From contig MEZH01000013.1 of assembly GCA_001775995.1 (NCBI GenBank), forward strand, positions 1-37,654: DNA of 37,654 bases. Direction: 5' to 3'. Source of the DNA: Candidatus Bathyarchaeota archaeon RBG_16_48_13. GTDB taxonomy: Archaea; Thermoproteota; Bathyarchaeia; RBG-16-48-13. Under the pieces are notes generated by a model. The model saw only the letters and a list, made by a program, of their open reading frames with translations, did not search any database and was not told where the DNA came from. The stretch's first letter is position 1. The number at the start of each line of letters is the position of its first letter. A program made the position numbers and the translations under genes. Below, one piece after another: positions 18,809-28,318 of the stretch.

Positions 18809-18818
18809 GGGGGAGAAG

Positions 18819-19421
18819 TTATGTGGCTGGAGCTGGTGGTTTGAGATGTCCAAATGTGGTATTTGCCCCTAAGTATAGCCAAGCCGCGGCATAGGCTATG
18901 GCGCCAATCGAGAAGAGCAACCTGAGCCATTTATTGTCACTGTGGGTAGCGGGAACCGAGAGAAACGTTGCTGCGGCCACCGACAAGTAGGCCAGAGCAC
19001 TCTTCAATGGGTCTGAGGTCATTCCATAGGCAAGAATTGAATATGCATCGACAACTAGGTAGGCGCCCAGCACGGCAGCGGAGTAAGAGACTGCTTTCAA
19101 CCCTCTATTCCAGAACAGCGCTGCTGAAAATCCCATGAGATTCAGGCCACCAAGGGCAGCGACCCCGCCAAAGAGTATGTTGGGACCTCCGCCTGGCGAA
19201 GTAAAGATCCAATTGAAGAGAATATGTGTGCCACTAAGGAAAAGAAATAGTCCGTTCAATCCAATAGCTATCGCTAGCCCCCTGCTCATGTTGTGTCCAG
19301 ATTCTTCGATGGCGTCGGTGGACGCCCTGTAAGGCAGTTTCCACAGGGCTATCCCTGACAGAATTCCGCTCGCTGCGATGCTGTACATCATAGTGTCAAG
19401 TAGGTCAAAAGGTGGTGCCAA
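18819..19421 (-). CDS. Six-TM membrane protein, DUF981/COG3374-like
   Basis: 200 aa, about six hydrophobic segments; FDLLDTMMYSIAASGILSGIALWKL...GLFLFLSGTHILFNWIF; TTG start with GGAGG SD at 19431-19435. Confidence 0.65.
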   Translation of the reverse strand: MAPPFDLLDTMMYSIAASGILSGIALWKLPYRASTDAIEESGHNMSRGLAIAIGLNGLFLFLSGTHILFNWIFTSPGGGPNILFGGVAALGGLNLMGFSAALFWNRGLKAVSYSAAVLGAYLVVDAYSILAYGMTSDPLKSALAYLSVAAATFLSVPATHSDNKWLRLLFSIGAIAYAAAWLYLGANTTFGHLKPPAPAT

Positions 19422-19461
19422 ATTTTTTATCCTCCAAGTATTCCGCTTACTTAATTGAAGC

Positions 19462-19472
19462 CACTATATATG
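19462..19472 (-). promoter_or_regulatory. TATA-like box for the six-TM/fixCXAB unit
   Basis: Minus strand ACATATATAGTG about 41-51 nt upstream of the TTG start at 19421, in a 232 nt gap downstream of nuoN. Confidence 0.4.
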
Positions 19473-19653
19473 TATTTTCAATAAATTGTCGCGGATAAAC
19501 GAAAATGATTTTACACATTGTAAATGAGAATGCCTTAAGATCACGAACCCACTGGGGAAATCGTCCATCCATTTGTGGGCAGCGGACCGTATTGAATCAT
19601 GTCATGCGAATTCTTCAAGAGCTTCCAAGCTCAAATTGACGAGTAGTCACTGA

Positions 19654-21090
19654 CTAAAGGATAAGCAATGACGCCAACACTGGGGCTAGTCCTAGGCCCA
19701 GGGCTACAGTTAGCACAGTGGTCAAAACAACAGCTATCACTGCGGGATCTCGGGGGTTCTCCCTCACCTCGTTGCGGTCATCTGTTCCTCGAGTTGATAG
19801 GACGTATCGTATTATCTGCGCGTAGTAACCGACAGACACACCGGTATTGATTACTGCGATCAGGGCAAGCCAGGGGGCTATCTCTATGACTGAAAAGAAG
19901 AGGTACATGAATTTGCTCCAGAAGCCTATTAGAGGGGGCATGCCAATGAGGCTGAACACCAATATGACGATGCAGGATGATAAGATCGGCATTTTTCTCC
20001 ATAAGCCAGCAATGCCATCTAGATCCGTCCCCAGACCTTTCTCGGCCAAATAGGATAAGGCGACAAAAATGCCTGTTGTAGCCAGGGCGTATGTTGCCAG
20101 ATGTAGGGCAATTCCCTGAGCCCCGATGGTCGCGCTGACTCCGCTGCCGCCAGCTGCGAAACCGACCAACATGTATCCTACATGCGCAAGGCTGCTGTAT
20201 CCCATCATTTTTTGAAAGTTTCTCTGAATCAAAGCCGCTACGTTGCCGAATGTCATCGTCACGATTGCGAATGCAGCGAATAGGAAAAGCCAACTGACGC
20301 CCAATTTCGGAGCGAAGGGATAGACTATCCGCAGAAGTGCGGCGATGCCTGACACCTTCACTATGCCCGCAATATAGGAAACCAAGATTGGATTTACGCC
20401 TCCGTATACATCAGGTAGCCAACCGTGGAAAGGGACAATTCCGACTTTGAAGCCGAAAGCTGCAACGATCATTATGATGGCTGTCAATATCGCTTGCATG
20501 TTGGCGGGGGAGGCGGCTTGCACTATCGTGCGTATGTCGGTGGAACCGGTCACGCCGTATAGGATTGCAATCCCAAAAAGCAGGAAGGCAGAGGCGACAA
20601 TGCCCATCAAGGCGTATTTGGCAGCACCTTCGAGAGAAGCCTCATCTTTCTTTATTCCAACGAATGCGTAGGAAGCCACGGAAACCAACGCCCAAGCCGC
20701 CAGAAGAAGAACCAAATCGTTAACTGCTATTATATAGTAAACCCCTACTGTGATAATAAGGATCAGAGAGAAATAGCTGGGAGCGGTCGTCCATTTTGAG
20801 GTATGGGTGAAAGAGGCAAGCGTTACAAAAAGGGCTCCAAGACTGGTAATAGTGAATAGAAAGGCGCCGTAGGCGTCTATCTTCAAGGCCCCATCGTAGA
20901 CGTACGTCGGGGGGTTGCCCAATGTCAGAGACAGCAATCCAATTGAAAGAGCCAGAGCGAGAAGAATCGCGGCTAGACACAACCAACGGCTTATTCTCTT
21001 CTTCAGATAGTATTCAATCGTCGGCGTGGCTAGTCCGATACCTCCGAGCAACAACCCAAGTATATCCAATAGGATTTCAACGGTCAACAA
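19654..21090 (-). CDS. nuoN: NADH-quinone oxidoreductase subunit N-like
   Basis: Proton-pumping antiporter-like subunit: VGIVPFHGWLPDVYGGVNPILVSYIAGIVKVSG, MMGYSSLAHVGYMLVG, GMPPLIGFWSKF. TTG start, AGGA SD. Confidence 0.95.
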   Translation of the reverse strand: MLTVEILLDILGLLLGGIGLATPTIEYYLKKRISRWLCLAAILLALALSIGLLSLTLGNPPTYVYDGALKIDAYGAFLFTITSLGALFVTLASFTHTSKWTTAPSYFSLILIITVGVYYIIAVNDLVLLLAAWALVSVASYAFVGIKKDEASLEGAAKYALMGIVASAFLLFGIAILYGVTGSTDIRTIVQAASPANMQAILTAIIMIVAAFGFKVGIVPFHGWLPDVYGGVNPILVSYIAGIVKVSGIAALLRIVYPFAPKLGVSWLFLFAAFAIVTMTFGNVAALIQRNFQKMMGYSSLAHVGYMLVGFAAGGSGVSATIGAQGIALHLATYALATTGIFVALSYLAEKGLGTDLDGIAGLWRKMPILSSCIVILVFSLIGMPPLIGFWSKFMYLFFSVIEIAPWLALIAVINTGVSVGYYAQIIRYVLSTRGTDDRNEVRENPRDPAVIAVVLTTVLTVALGLGLAPVLASLLIL

Positions 21091-21096
21091 GTCTTC

Positions 21097-23313
21097 CTAA
21101 ATCACCCCCAACAAGAGCAACAGAAGGAGTGCGTTGAACCCTAGCAAGAGGAGCAGAAGGTAGTCGTTGACCCTGCCTGTCTGAATCCTTCTGAAAGCGT
21201 TTGAAAGAAGGAGCGACGCCTTGGCGACCACAAGGTTATAGCCTTTATCTATGACTGCGGTTTCAAAGGCCTTGAATATGGAATCAGAAGCAAGCACGAA
21301 CGCTCTTGGCATCGCGCGATGATAGCCTCTGTCTATTACGCCTGTTTCAAAATATTTGGAGCCCACCGAAGAAGCCTTGGCTGCAAACCAGGGTATGATT
21401 CTATGATAAACGCGATCCACAACCCCTACATCCACGTATTTGAAAAGTCCATTCGCCAAATTGCTGGCTCCTTGGACAAAGATCTTGTAGTAGATCGAAT
21501 TCAAGTACCACCTATTGTACAGAAAACTCTGAATTCCCCTGGAGACCTTGTTCTTAGCCAATCTTTCGCCTATTTTCAAGTTTGATCCTCGTTTTCCATA
21601 TGTCAGGTAGGCCGTGCCCACGCCCACGGAAACCATGGCCAAGGACGTCCCCGTGAGAAGAGGGTCAAGCTCAACGCCAATGCTGAGGGGTTTCTCGGTC
21701 ATCGCCAACGCGTTCTTTATCAGTGCAGAGGAGATATCGCCTCCAACGAAAATCCAGACTACGCCAATCGCAACGGTCACAATTGCTAGCAATGCGTAGG
21801 GGGCGAGCAGCATTGGGTTTGCCTCATGCAATTCATTTTCCCCGGCCATGTGCTTTACTCTTTCAGAGGGCTGTGTCAGGAAGGTCTTCATTATGAGTCT
21901 GATCGAGTAGAAGGCTGTAAGAGCGATGGTTATCACCATCAACATCAACGGGACGAACAAATTGGTCTGATACACTATCTCTAGAAGATGATCCTTCGTC
22001 CAGAAACCCAGTAGAGGAGGTACTCCTGAGAGGCTTAGCGCCGCGATGAGCATGGTTATGAAGGTGACCTTCATGAACTTCGACAGGCCCCCCATATCGT
22101 CCATGTACCTAGATTCCACCGAGTGGATTACGGCTCCAGCCGCGAGAAACAGCGACGCCTTGAAGATTGCGTGGCTCATCAGGTAATTGAAGGCTGCAAT
22201 GAAGCCGCTGCTGAAATCAGCGATTAGCCCCGAAGCGCCACATGCCATGAAGATCAAGCCCAATTGAGAGGCTGTTGAAAACGCCAAGACCAATTTGAGC
22301 TCTTTCGCCACGATTGCCTGCGTCGCCATCAGGAAAGCTGTGAACGCTCCCAAGTAGACGATGACCGTAAAATAGAGTCTCACGTCGGCGGCAGCGCTGG
22401 GCACGATAAGGTTCAGTTCCCTCGATGCAAGATAGATTATGGGCGTGAATCGAAGCATGAAGAAAATGCCTGCTTTCACCATTGTTGCAGCGTGTATTAA
22501 CGCGCTGACGGACGTTGGGCCGGTCATAGCTGTGACGAGCCATTCGTGAAAAGGAAATTGGGCGCTCTTGGCCATGGCGCCTAGCGTAAAAGCGAACATG
22601 AACGGAAGCAGCATCCCTCTTACCGCCAGTTCCTGACCCCACAGTGCAACATTGCTAGCCATCGCGGGAATGCTTAGCGAATTCGTAAGCATGTAGATCA
22701 CCCCAATGCCGGCAATTAATCCGACATCCCCCAATCTCGTGAAGACGAGGGCTCGAACACCACTGTGGCTCGGTGAGAAGTCCATGGGGATACCCAAGAC
22801 CTTTCTGCCTTCGTCCCCCACCCACTTGTCCTTCTGATCGGTGAACCAATGCCCTATGAGGGCGTAGGAGGCTAAGCCTGTGCCTTCCCATCCAATAAAC
22901 ATCAGAAGTAGATTTCCTGCCATGACTATGAGTAGCATGCTTGCGGTGAAGAAACTGAAAAAAAACCAGTACCGAGTGAGGCCCGCGTCACCTTCCATGT
23001 ATTTGAGGCTGTAGAAGCCTATGAGAAAACACAGCCACGTGACGATAAAGGCCATGAATGCGCCCAAGGAATCGACAAATATCTCAACCTGAACCTGAAG
23101 CGATGGCACCCAAGGAACGGAAAAATGAACTACCCCACTTTCAAGGACCGTCTTCAGCAACAGCGTTGAGGAAAACGCGCTGAGGAATAGCATGCCGACA
23201 GCAACATATCCTCGCCATTTATCCAACTTCAAAACTGACAGAAGAAGTACGATGGCCGCTCCAACATAAGGGGCCGCCCATGTTGCGTTGGCTATTATTC
23301 CGTCTAGTATCAA
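21097..23313 (-). CDS. nuoL: NADH-quinone oxidoreductase subunit L-like, with extended C-terminus
   Basis: WEGTGLASYALIGHWFTDQKD, AQFPFHEWLVTAMTGPTSVSALIHAATMVKAG, GVPPLLGFWTKD; C-terminal RRIQTGRVNDYLLLLLLG. TTG start. Confidence 0.96.
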   Translation of the reverse strand: MILDGIIANATWAAPYVGAAIVLLLSVLKLDKWRGYVAVGMLFLSAFSSTLLLKTVLESGVVHFSVPWVPSLQVQVEIFVDSLGAFMAFIVTWLCFLIGFYSLKYMEGDAGLTRYWFFFSFFTASMLLIVMAGNLLLMFIGWEGTGLASYALIGHWFTDQKDKWVGDEGRKVLGIPMDFSPSHSGVRALVFTRLGDVGLIAGIGVIYMLTNSLSIPAMASNVALWGQELAVRGMLLPFMFAFTLGAMAKSAQFPFHEWLVTAMTGPTSVSALIHAATMVKAGIFFMLRFTPIIYLASRELNLIVPSAAADVRLYFTVIVYLGAFTAFLMATQAIVAKELKLVLAFSTASQLGLIFMACGASGLIADFSSGFIAAFNYLMSHAIFKASLFLAAGAVIHSVESRYMDDMGGLSKFMKVTFITMLIAALSLSGVPPLLGFWTKDHLLEIVYQTNLFVPLMLMVITIALTAFYSIRLIMKTFLTQPSERVKHMAGENELHEANPMLLAPYALLAIVTVAIGVVWIFVGGDISSALIKNALAMTEKPLSIGVELDPLLTGTSLAMVSVGVGTAYLTYGKRGSNLKIGERLAKNKVSRGIQSFLYNRWYLNSIYYKIFVQGASNLANGLFKYVDVGVVDRVYHRIIPWFAAKASSVGSKYFETGVIDRGYHRAMPRAFVLASDSIFKAFETAVIDKGYNLVVAKASLLLSNAFRRIQTGRVNDYLLLLLLGFNALLLLLLLGVI
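21190..21447 (-). repeat. Three diverged tandem copies (27-31 aa) in the NuoL C-terminal extension
   Basis: LFKYVDVGVVDRVYHR... / YFETGVIDRGYHR... / AFETAVIDKGYNL..., read from the protein. Confidence 0.7.
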
Positions 23314-23322
23314 GGAGATCTT

Positions 23323-24876
23323 CTACCTTAGCAAGCTCCTGACAAGATTGGAAAGTGGGTCTATGAAAATCGCCGGCCAAAAGAAGAGCAGTATTCCAAT
23401 TATCGCTATCACTATGATAGGAAACAGGAGGTCTCGTCTTTCCTTCGTGGGTTCATTGGAAATCTCTGGAGAGGGAGGCCCGAAGAAGATGCGTTTGATT
23501 GTGATGAAAGAATATGCCGTTGAGAGCCCTATGGCGACCAGCAGACCTATCACGAGGAGCACGAATGCAGTCGCGCCAATTTCGCTGGCCCGAGCTACTG
23601 CTCCAAAGACTATGAGCACTTCGCTCCAGAGGCCGAGCGAGGGCGGCACGCCAGTTATCTGCATGAACCCAATGAGGGCCAAGGCGGCAGTTACCGGCAA
23701 TCGAACAGCTAGTCCACCCATCTTCCGTATGCTTCTTAACCCGTGAAGCTGAACGATTAGAACACCCGCAACAGAGAAGAGCACAGCCTTTCCGACAGCA
23801 TGTGTTGCGTATTGAAGCATGGCTCCTGAGACACCGAGGGTGTTGAGACTTGAGATTCCCAGGAGCAAGTAGCCCATCTGGGAAATGCTGGAATATGCCA
23901 GCATCCTCTTGAAATCATCTTGAGCAAGCGTCATCAAACCTCCATAGATCATTGTTATCAGCGACAGCACAATCAGATACACCGAGATCGAAGCAAAAAC
24001 GGTCGGAAACAATAGGTAAGCGATCCTCACTAGAGCATAGCCACCAATTCCAATTAGGTTAGGCGAGAGAAGGGCCGAAACAGGGGTTGGAGCCTCAGCG
24101 TGAGCGTAGGGCAACCAAATATGAACGCCGAAGACTGCCATTTTCACCAATAGGCCAACAATCAGAATCAAGGCAACATAGAAAATAATGTTCTGCGGGA
24201 GAAGTTCGCCTATTCCGATGTTGAAGGTCAAGGTTTGCATATTCAGTATGTCAAAAGTCTTTGCGTTAAATCCTACAGTTATCGCTCCAATTAAGAAAAG
24301 CAGAGCACCCACGTGAGTCCAGATCAGATACATCAGCGCAATCCTCTCTCGAGCTCCGTATCCATAAAATGCAATTAGGAGAAAACTGGGGACCAGAGTC
24401 AATTCAAGGAATATGTAGAACTCCGCGAGGTTAGTGGATAGGGCAGTCCCAAGCATGGCTGACGCGAACATGATGTAGAGCATGTAATAGATTCCCCAGG
24501 ACGGTTCGTGTGTGCCCTCTTTCTGCATGTCCTCAAAGCGGTGCTCCATGTAGGGAAAAGAGAAGACAGCCACCATGGTTGTGACTAGGACTATGGAAAA
24601 AGCAATGGGCCCGCTCAGTCCATCCAGCAACATAGAAAAGGAACCCAAAAAGGGCTGACCAAAATATGGGGGGTCTACGACACCTTCGTTGAGTCCTGGG
24701 AAGAACGTGAACCCAACGATAACAATCAGCGGATAGAGCAAGAGCAACGTGCTCAAAGTCGCCACCGTCTTGGCTCGAATTCTCCTTCCGATTACGGGTA
24801 GGAGCACTGAAGCCAAAAAGGGTACCACAACTGAGGTTAGTAGTATAGGTTGGTCCAGTTTCAACATTTTTTTCAC
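23323..24876 (-). CDS. nuoM: NADH-quinone oxidoreductase subunit M-like
   Basis: FGVHIWLPYAHAEAPTPVSALLSPNLIGIGGYALVRI, MLAYSSISQMGYLLLGI, GVPPSLGLWSE. Confidence 0.96.
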   Translation of the reverse strand: MKKMLKLDQPILLTSVVVPFLASVLLPVIGRRIRAKTVATLSTLLLLYPLIVIVGFTFFPGLNEGVVDPPYFGQPFLGSFSMLLDGLSGPIAFSIVLVTTMVAVFSFPYMEHRFEDMQKEGTHEPSWGIYYMLYIMFASAMLGTALSTNLAEFYIFLELTLVPSFLLIAFYGYGARERIALMYLIWTHVGALLFLIGAITVGFNAKTFDILNMQTLTFNIGIGELLPQNIIFYVALILIVGLLVKMAVFGVHIWLPYAHAEAPTPVSALLSPNLIGIGGYALVRIAYLLFPTVFASISVYLIVLSLITMIYGGLMTLAQDDFKRMLAYSSISQMGYLLLGISSLNTLGVSGAMLQYATHAVGKAVLFSVAGVLIVQLHGLRSIRKMGGLAVRLPVTAALALIGFMQITGVPPSLGLWSEVLIVFGAVARASEIGATAFVLLVIGLLVAIGLSTAYSFITIKRIFFGPPSPEISNEPTKERRDLLFPIIVIAIIGILLFFWPAIFIDPLSNLVRSLLR

Positions 24877-25181
24877 CCTTTGAACTTTCTCAGCTCATAG
24901 ACATCCAAACGCTTCTTGTGTTGGAACATCAGTATTGCGATCGAAACCATTATTCCCACATCGGCAACCGCGATGCCAATGGCCAGCAGTGCTATAACCC
25001 CTCCGGCTGCAGGGGAAGTTGACGATGAGGCGAGGGTAAGAAGCATGAGCACAGCAGCATTGAAATTGATCTCCGCGGACAAGAGCATCCGAAGCATATT
25101 CCTCTTTGTGATTATCCCGTATAGACCGATCCCAAACATGGCAGCTGATAGTCCCAACAATATGTATATTTCTTCCATCAA
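24873..25181 (-). CDS. nuoK: NADH-quinone oxidoreductase subunit K-like
   Basis: YILLGLSAAMFGIGLYGIITKRNMLRMLLSAEINFNAAVLMLL...GIAVADVGIMVSIAILMFQ. Confidence 0.94.
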   Translation of the reverse strand: MMEEIYILLGLSAAMFGIGLYGIITKRNMLRMLLSAEINFNAAVLMLLTLASSSTSPAAGGVIALLAIGIAVADVGIMVSIAILMFQHKKRLDVYELRKFKG

Positions 25182-25675
25182 ATCTCTTCCCGTCTAGCCA
25201 GTGTTATGGCTTCAATTAGTGTCGTGACCAAGGTCAACGCTGCGACAACTAACGCGAACCAGTATTTCTGAGTCAATAAACTCGCGAGCTCACGATAGCT
25301 AATGTTGATTGGTGCCAAGGTCTTCCCGAAATATTCACCGAATATTACTAGAAGTAGAAGAAACGTCAACAACACAGAGACGGCAGCGATGATCCTGAGC
25401 GGGCGTTCAATCAAAGGGGTCTCCTCGAACATAGTTATGGAGAAGAGAATGAATACAACGGCTGCGCCTATATACACTGCCACGTGAAAGATTGCCACAA
25501 ATGTGAATCCTAATAGTGCGAAAATGGACGCGATAGATATGCCCATAATCCCCAGAAAGAATGCTGAGTAGACCAAAGATTTGTGCTCAACTACGATGAG
25601 CGAAGACAACAAAGTCACTGCAGCCAGCACGACAAGGATCATAAGGCTGGGATCGAAAAGTTCAACAGGACTCAT
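25178..25675 (-). CDS. nuoJ: NADH-quinone oxidoreductase subunit J-like
   Basis: LVVLAAVTLLSSLIVVEHKSLVYSAFFLGIMGISIASIFALLGFTFVAIFHVAVYIGAAVVFILFSITMFEE; ATG at 25675 (MSPVELFDP). Confidence 0.92.
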   Translation of the reverse strand: MSPVELFDPSLMILVVLAAVTLLSSLIVVEHKSLVYSAFFLGIMGISIASIFALLGFTFVAIFHVAVYIGAAVVFILFSITMFEETPLIERPLRIIAAVSVLLTFLLLLVIFGEYFGKTLAPINISYRELASLLTQKYWFALVVAALTLVTTLIEAITLARREEI

Positions 25676-26135
25676 ATCTGAGACCTCTTTTCTCGTCAAA
25701 TAGGGGTTTAACCCTCGGCTTATCCTCAATGACTGGATCTTTACTGAAATCTTCTGGTTTCAATACCTGCTCACCAAGAGTGTAGCATGCTGCATCGTGA
25801 GAACCAGACATTTCGAGAGCGTCAACAGGGCAAATATCAACGCAGAACCCGCAGAATATACATCTTTGGTATGTTATTCCGGGATATTTTCTGACATCAA
25901 CTTTGACCATTTTTAATGCGTTTGACGGACAAATGCGGGCGCATAATGTGCAGCTTATGCATATGTCGATGCGAAGCTTTAACATTCCTCTGTAATTCGG
26001 TCCAAGGTCTTGAAGAACCTCAGGGTATAGTACGGTCATTCGAGGTTTGAAGATGTGCTCTATTCCAGACCTGATTGCTTGCATGTGTCCTGTCAGGCCA
26101 AGCAGCTTCCCCGCTCTACGATCTTTGGGTTTCAT
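25662..26135 (-). CDS. nuoI: NADH-quinone oxidoreductase subunit I-like (2x[4Fe-4S])
   Basis: CISCTLCARICPSNALKM...CIFCGFCVDICPVDALEMS; ATG at 26135 (MKPKDRRAGK). Confidence 0.94.
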   Translation of the reverse strand: MKPKDRRAGKLLGLTGHMQAIRSGIEHIFKPRMTVLYPEVLQDLGPNYRGMLKLRIDICISCTLCARICPSNALKMVKVDVRKYPGITYQRCIFCGFCVDICPVDALEMSGSHDAACYTLGEQVLKPEDFSKDPVIEDKPRVKPLFDEKRGLRYESC

Positions 26136-26137
26136 AA

Positions 26138-27154
26138 CTAGAACCCCAGCACCCACACAATGCCGAGTGAGAGAGCCACAGACGCCACAGACAATACGAA
26201 GAGGGTGTGCCATCCCAGTTTCAGCACTTGGTCTATACGGAATCTTGGGTATATGCTCCTCATGAATACGCATAAGCCCATCACAAGGAGACCTTTGACA
26301 AAAACGGCCACTCCCGGAAGAATTGGATTCAAGGTCAAGGGCCAAATAAGAGGATTCCAGCCCCCCAAAAAGACCTCGGCGAAGAACAAGCTTAGGACGC
26401 TCAGTTTTGCGTACGATGCCCCAAGACAGAGCACGAAAATTATGCCGCTGTACTCGGTGTACGGTCCAATCACTAGTTCGCTCTCGGCCTCGGCAACGTC
26501 GAAGGGAAAACGCGCCGTCGTCATGAGCATCGCAACAAAAAACGTTATGGCCGCCAATGGGTTGAGCGCGATCCCCCAGAGACCAGATGATTGTCTTCCC
26601 ACGACTTGTACCAGATCTAGGGTGTCGTATGCTACGGCCATAGCCAAAATGGAAACAAACATCGGAATCTCATAAGCCATCATTAGGTAACCGTCTCGCA
26701 GGCTTCCGATGAAGGAGAACTTGTTGTTGCTTGACCAGCCCAGGAGAAGCATGAATATTGGAGTTATCGTCAGCAGCGCCAGGACCAGGAGAAGACTCAA
26801 ATCGCTGAAAAAAGCGGCGTAGCTGTTGCTTAGTGGAATGGCTACCACCGGCAACATAGATAGCGTGAACAAGAAAATTGGAGAAAGGATGAATGCTTTT
26901 TTATCAGATCCCTTCGGAATAATGATCTCGGTGAAGAGAAACTTCAGCAGATCCGCTACTAATTGAGGTAGGCCTCCCAATGATTTCAAAACGTATAGGG
27001 GCCCATACCTCAACTGAACTTTAGCTGTGAGCTTTCTCTCGAACCATGCAATGAATATGATGACAAGGAATGTTGTCAGAAGCCCAGGAAAAATAAGGGG
27101 GATGATGATCGTGGGGGACAGTAATATCTGCAGCAACTGCTCAACAACATTCAT
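26138..27154 (-). CDS. nuoH: NADH-quinone oxidoreductase subunit H-like
   Basis: ERKLTAKVQLRYGPLYV, PFDVAEAESELVIGPYTEYSG, RSIYPRFRIDQVLKLGW. Confidence 0.96.
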   Translation of the reverse strand: MNVVEQLLQILLSPTIIIPLIFPGLLTTFLVIIFIAWFERKLTAKVQLRYGPLYVLKSLGGLPQLVADLLKFLFTEIIIPKGSDKKAFILSPIFLFTLSMLPVVAIPLSNSYAAFFSDLSLLLVLALLTITPIFMLLLGWSSNNKFSFIGSLRDGYLMMAYEIPMFVSILAMAVAYDTLDLVQVVGRQSSGLWGIALNPLAAITFFVAMLMTTARFPFDVAEAESELVIGPYTEYSGIIFVLCLGASYAKLSVLSLFFAEVFLGGWNPLIWPLTLNPILPGVAVFVKGLLVMGLCVFMRSIYPRFRIDQVLKLGWHTLFVLSVASVALSLGIVWVLGF

Positions 27155-27157
27155 GAT

Positions 27158-28318
27158 TTATCTGTCAGCCTCCGGTGGAAAGTAGTCTAGACTACCGTAA
27201 ACGGCTGGGATATCAGCCAATTTCTGGCCCAGCAGTGCGTGTTTGAAGGCTATCAAGTTCTTGAACGAGGGCGTCACGATCCTGAATCTATAAGGGTGAG
27301 TCGAACCATCGCTCACTAAATAGTGGAAGAGTTCGCCTCGGCTCGCTTCGACGCGTGAAACTGCCTCACCTTTTGAGGGCTTTAGCCCAGAAAACAGAGC
27401 AGGAAATTTCACTGAACTCCTCTTTTCAAACCGTGTTCTTGAAGGTACAAGATCCAAATATCTGTCTGCAAGGATCGAGCCGTCAGGTATTTTGCCCAGG
27501 ATTTGCCTTATCATGCTGATGCTTTGTTCGATTTCGCCTATTCTTACCAGAAGTCGAGCATGGGCGTCGCCTTCATCTCTGACTACTACCTCAAAGTCCA
27601 AGTCAGGGTAGATGCAGTAGGGCTCAATTTTCCTTACATCGTAAGCAATGCCGGAAGCTCTGAGGTTCGGACCGACTACCCCGATTCTAGCCGCATCAAT
27701 CCTATTGATGACTCCAACTCCTTTCAGGCGAGCCAATGTCACTGGATTGTGGACGAAGATGCGGTCATAGTCTTTGAGCCTTCTCTCCATGTAACTGAGG
27801 GCCTTCAGGGCGTCATTCCTGAAGTCTTGAGGCAGGTCTCTTCTGACGCCACCAGGTATGATATATGAATAGCTGAGTCTGGCCCCAGTAAGGCGTTGAG
27901 CTAGCTCTATGAATGGCTCCCTGTCCCCAAATGCCCACATCAGCATGGTGGTGGAGCCGATCATATTCCCGTGAATGCCCATTCCGTAGAGGTGACTATG
28001 AATTCTGTTGATCTCGGCCAACAATATCCTCAAGTATTGTGCACGAAGTGGCGCATCTATTCCGAGCAGTCTTTCTAATGCTAGGACGTAACCTAGATTG
28101 TGATTGGCTGTATCAGGCAACGAAGTCCTTTCCACTAATGGTATGATTTGCACGTAAGTCTTAGTTTCGGCTATCTTCTCTACAGCTCGATGCACGTAGC
28201 CGATATTTGGCTCGAAATTGAGGATAACGTCTCCATCCATCTCGGCGACAAGCCTCATATGCCCAGAGCCGGGGTGTTGAGGCCCAATTAGGAGTTCTAA
28301 GGTTTGCTCTTCACTCAT
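27158..28318 (-). CDS. nuoD: NADH-quinone oxidoreductase subunit D-like
   Basis: GPQHPGSGHMRLVAEMDGDVILNFEPNIGYVHRAVEKIAE...EINRIHSHLYGMGIHG; PEADR C-terminus (no [NiFe]-ligand CxxC pairs visible). Confidence 0.96.
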   Translation of the reverse strand: MSEEQTLELLIGPQHPGSGHMRLVAEMDGDVILNFEPNIGYVHRAVEKIAETKTYVQIIPLVERTSLPDTANHNLGYVLALERLLGIDAPLRAQYLRILLAEINRIHSHLYGMGIHGNMIGSTTMLMWAFGDREPFIELAQRLTGARLSYSYIIPGGVRRDLPQDFRNDALKALSYMERRLKDYDRIFVHNPVTLARLKGVGVINRIDAARIGVVGPNLRASGIAYDVRKIEPYCIYPDLDFEVVVRDEGDAHARLLVRIGEIEQSISMIRQILGKIPDGSILADRYLDLVPSRTRFEKRSSVKFPALFSGLKPSKGEAVSRVEASRGELFHYLVSDGSTHPYRFRIVTPSFKNLIAFKHALLGQKLADIPAVYGSLDYFPPEADR

